Positions 43,894-44,652 of a DNA stretch of 44,652 nucleotides are shown here, piece by piece; within the stretch, counting starts at the first letter, position 1; each line of letters begins with the position of its first letter. Position numbers and translations under genes: made by a program. Origin of the DNA: Akkermansia muciniphila (GTDB lineage: Bacteria > Verrucomicrobiota > Verrucomicrobiia > Limisphaerales > UBA9464); the NCBI GenBank assembly GCA_945900455.1, contig CAMDJH010000015.1, positions 1 to 44,652 of the forward strand, given 5' to 3'. The notes below the pieces were generated by a model. The model had not been told where the DNA came from, ran no database searches, and saw only the letters and a list, made by a program, of their open reading frames with translations.

Positions 43894-44652
43894 ATGCATC
43901 TCCATCGAAAACGCTATCGCCGAATCTCCCCAGCGTTTGCCGGCCTACCACTTCTGATGCTTGGCTTGGCGGCGGCGCGTGGCCAGACACCCAACGACCG
44001 GAACCAACTCCTCAAGGAAGTCCGGTTGGGTTCAGTCGCCCCCGCTTCCGCCGCTGCGGCCTCGGGACCCCGTGACCCAACCAGCCCCGATCCGCGCCTG
44101 CTCGAATCCCTGCGCGGCAGTCCCACTGGATATACCGCACGAATCCTGATCGACGCCCAAAGCCAAGCCGCCGTGAAGCCGGCAGACCGCATAATCGAGC
44201 TGATCGAAATGCAACATGTGACCTTTACCGAGGCGGCGCGATTAATTTCCGAGGCGACCGGCCTGAACATCGCCCCGTCGCCGCTGGCGGGCACCGTTCC
44301 GATCAGTCTATATCTGTCCCACCTCCCGGCCACGGACATCCTGGAAAGCCTTTGTAATTCCCACGGAATGTGGTTCCGGAAAGATCCGAAAACCGAAGTC
44401 TATCGAGTCTTTACCATCCTCGAATTCAAACAGGATCTGGCCTCGTTCCAGGAGGAGAAGACGGAAGTGTTCACGATGAAGTATCCGACCGCTTTCGATA
44501 TCGCCAATGCCATCCAGGATTTGTTTGGTGACCGCGTCCAGGTAACCACGGGACAATATGACGAAGAGTTAACCACGGATCTGGCTCATCGCCTTCAGCG
44601 TTTTGACATGATTGATGGACGAAGCTCAGGACTGGGTATGTCGTCGTCTGGC
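43894..44652 (+). CDS. gspD: Secretin GspD/PilQ-like outer-membrane protein, partial (3' end outside window)
   Basis: An open frame from ATG 43894 runs to the right edge (253 residues seen). The N-terminus has a basic stretch and signal peptide (MHLHRKRYRRISPAFAGLPL, then LLMLGLAAARGQ). After an Ala/Pro-rich linker, residues about 100-170 resemble the secretin N0/STN domain (IELIEMQHVTFTEAARLISE, TGLNIAPSP, VPISLYLSHLPATDILESL), followed by VFTMKYPTAFDIANAIQDLF (ring-forming N1 region). The C-terminal barrel lies outside the window. It starts 19 nt after gspF. Confidence 0.85.
   Translation, partial: MHLHRKRYRRISPAFAGLPLLMLGLAAARGQTPNDRNQLLKEVRLGSVAPASAAAASGPRDPTSPDPRLLESLRGSPTGYTARILIDAQSQAAVKPADRIIELIEMQHVTFTEAARLISEATGLNIAPSPLAGTVPISLYLSHLPATDILESLCNSHGMWFRKDPKTEVYRVFTILEFKQDLASFQEEKTEVFTMKYPTAFDIANAIQDLFGDRVQVTTGQYDEELTTDLAHRLQRFDMIDGRSSGLGMSSSG

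Overview
The window is a chromosomal segment of a GC-rich bacterium, most likely a member of the Verrucomicrobiota (Pedosphaera/Limisphaerales-like). This is inferred from gene content: a DUF1080 protein, a 1966-residue CotH/lamin-tail surface protein, a PEP-CTERM protein, Rho with a long Gly/Asn/Pro-rich N-terminus, many prepilin-type proteins, and genes that mostly lack clear Shine-Dalgarno sequences. No rRNA, tRNA, CRISPR array, phage module or transposase was seen.

Layout. 1-8.9 kb: a partial membrane-anchored protein running off the left edge, a secreted DUF1080 protein, an intergenic island of small palindromes, a coiled-coil exported protein, a 773-residue helical-repeat protein, rho and sufT. 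9-18.3 kb: two linked membrane proteins (one coiled-coil, one Ig-like), an alkaline-phosphatase-superfamily enzyme, an N-acetylmuramoyl-L-alanine amidase, a PduO-type cobalamin adenosyltransferase, argG, a free-standing prepilin-type protein, a Xer recombinase and a NagB-like protein. 18.3-28 kb: the giant CotH protein, a HemQ-type coproheme decarboxylase with an upstream degenerate receiver protein, a PEP-CTERM protein with a good terminator, and an LptF/LptG permease.

27.9-31.3 kb (minus strand) holds a four-gene set in the order KS, KS-like chain-length-factor homologue, ketoreductase, ACP. The KS keeps Cys-His-His. Its partner carries Gln where the KS has Cys and lacks both His. The KS/CLF and KR/ACP pairs are joined by 4-nt GTGA overlaps. 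This is the composition of a minimal type II polyketide or aryl-polyene-like synthase.

31.3-34.8 kb: a 33-bp imperfect inverted repeat, a dTMP-kinase-like gene whose P-loop has Arg in place of Lys, infA, a glycine-rich RRM protein, a second palindrome island, and about 600 nt of AT-rich DNA without a convincing ORF. 34.8 kb to the end is a plus-strand type II secretion/type IV pilus operon: three pseudopilins, GspL/PilM-N-like, GspM/PilO-like, PilT, GspE, GspF and the start of a secretin. It is interrupted between pseudopilins 1 and 2 by a terminator-like hairpin and a composite repeat element. Most of the gene set looks like housekeeping and envelope functions. The parts that deserve attention are the KS/CLF cluster, the repeat elements, and several proteins with altered catalytic motifs.
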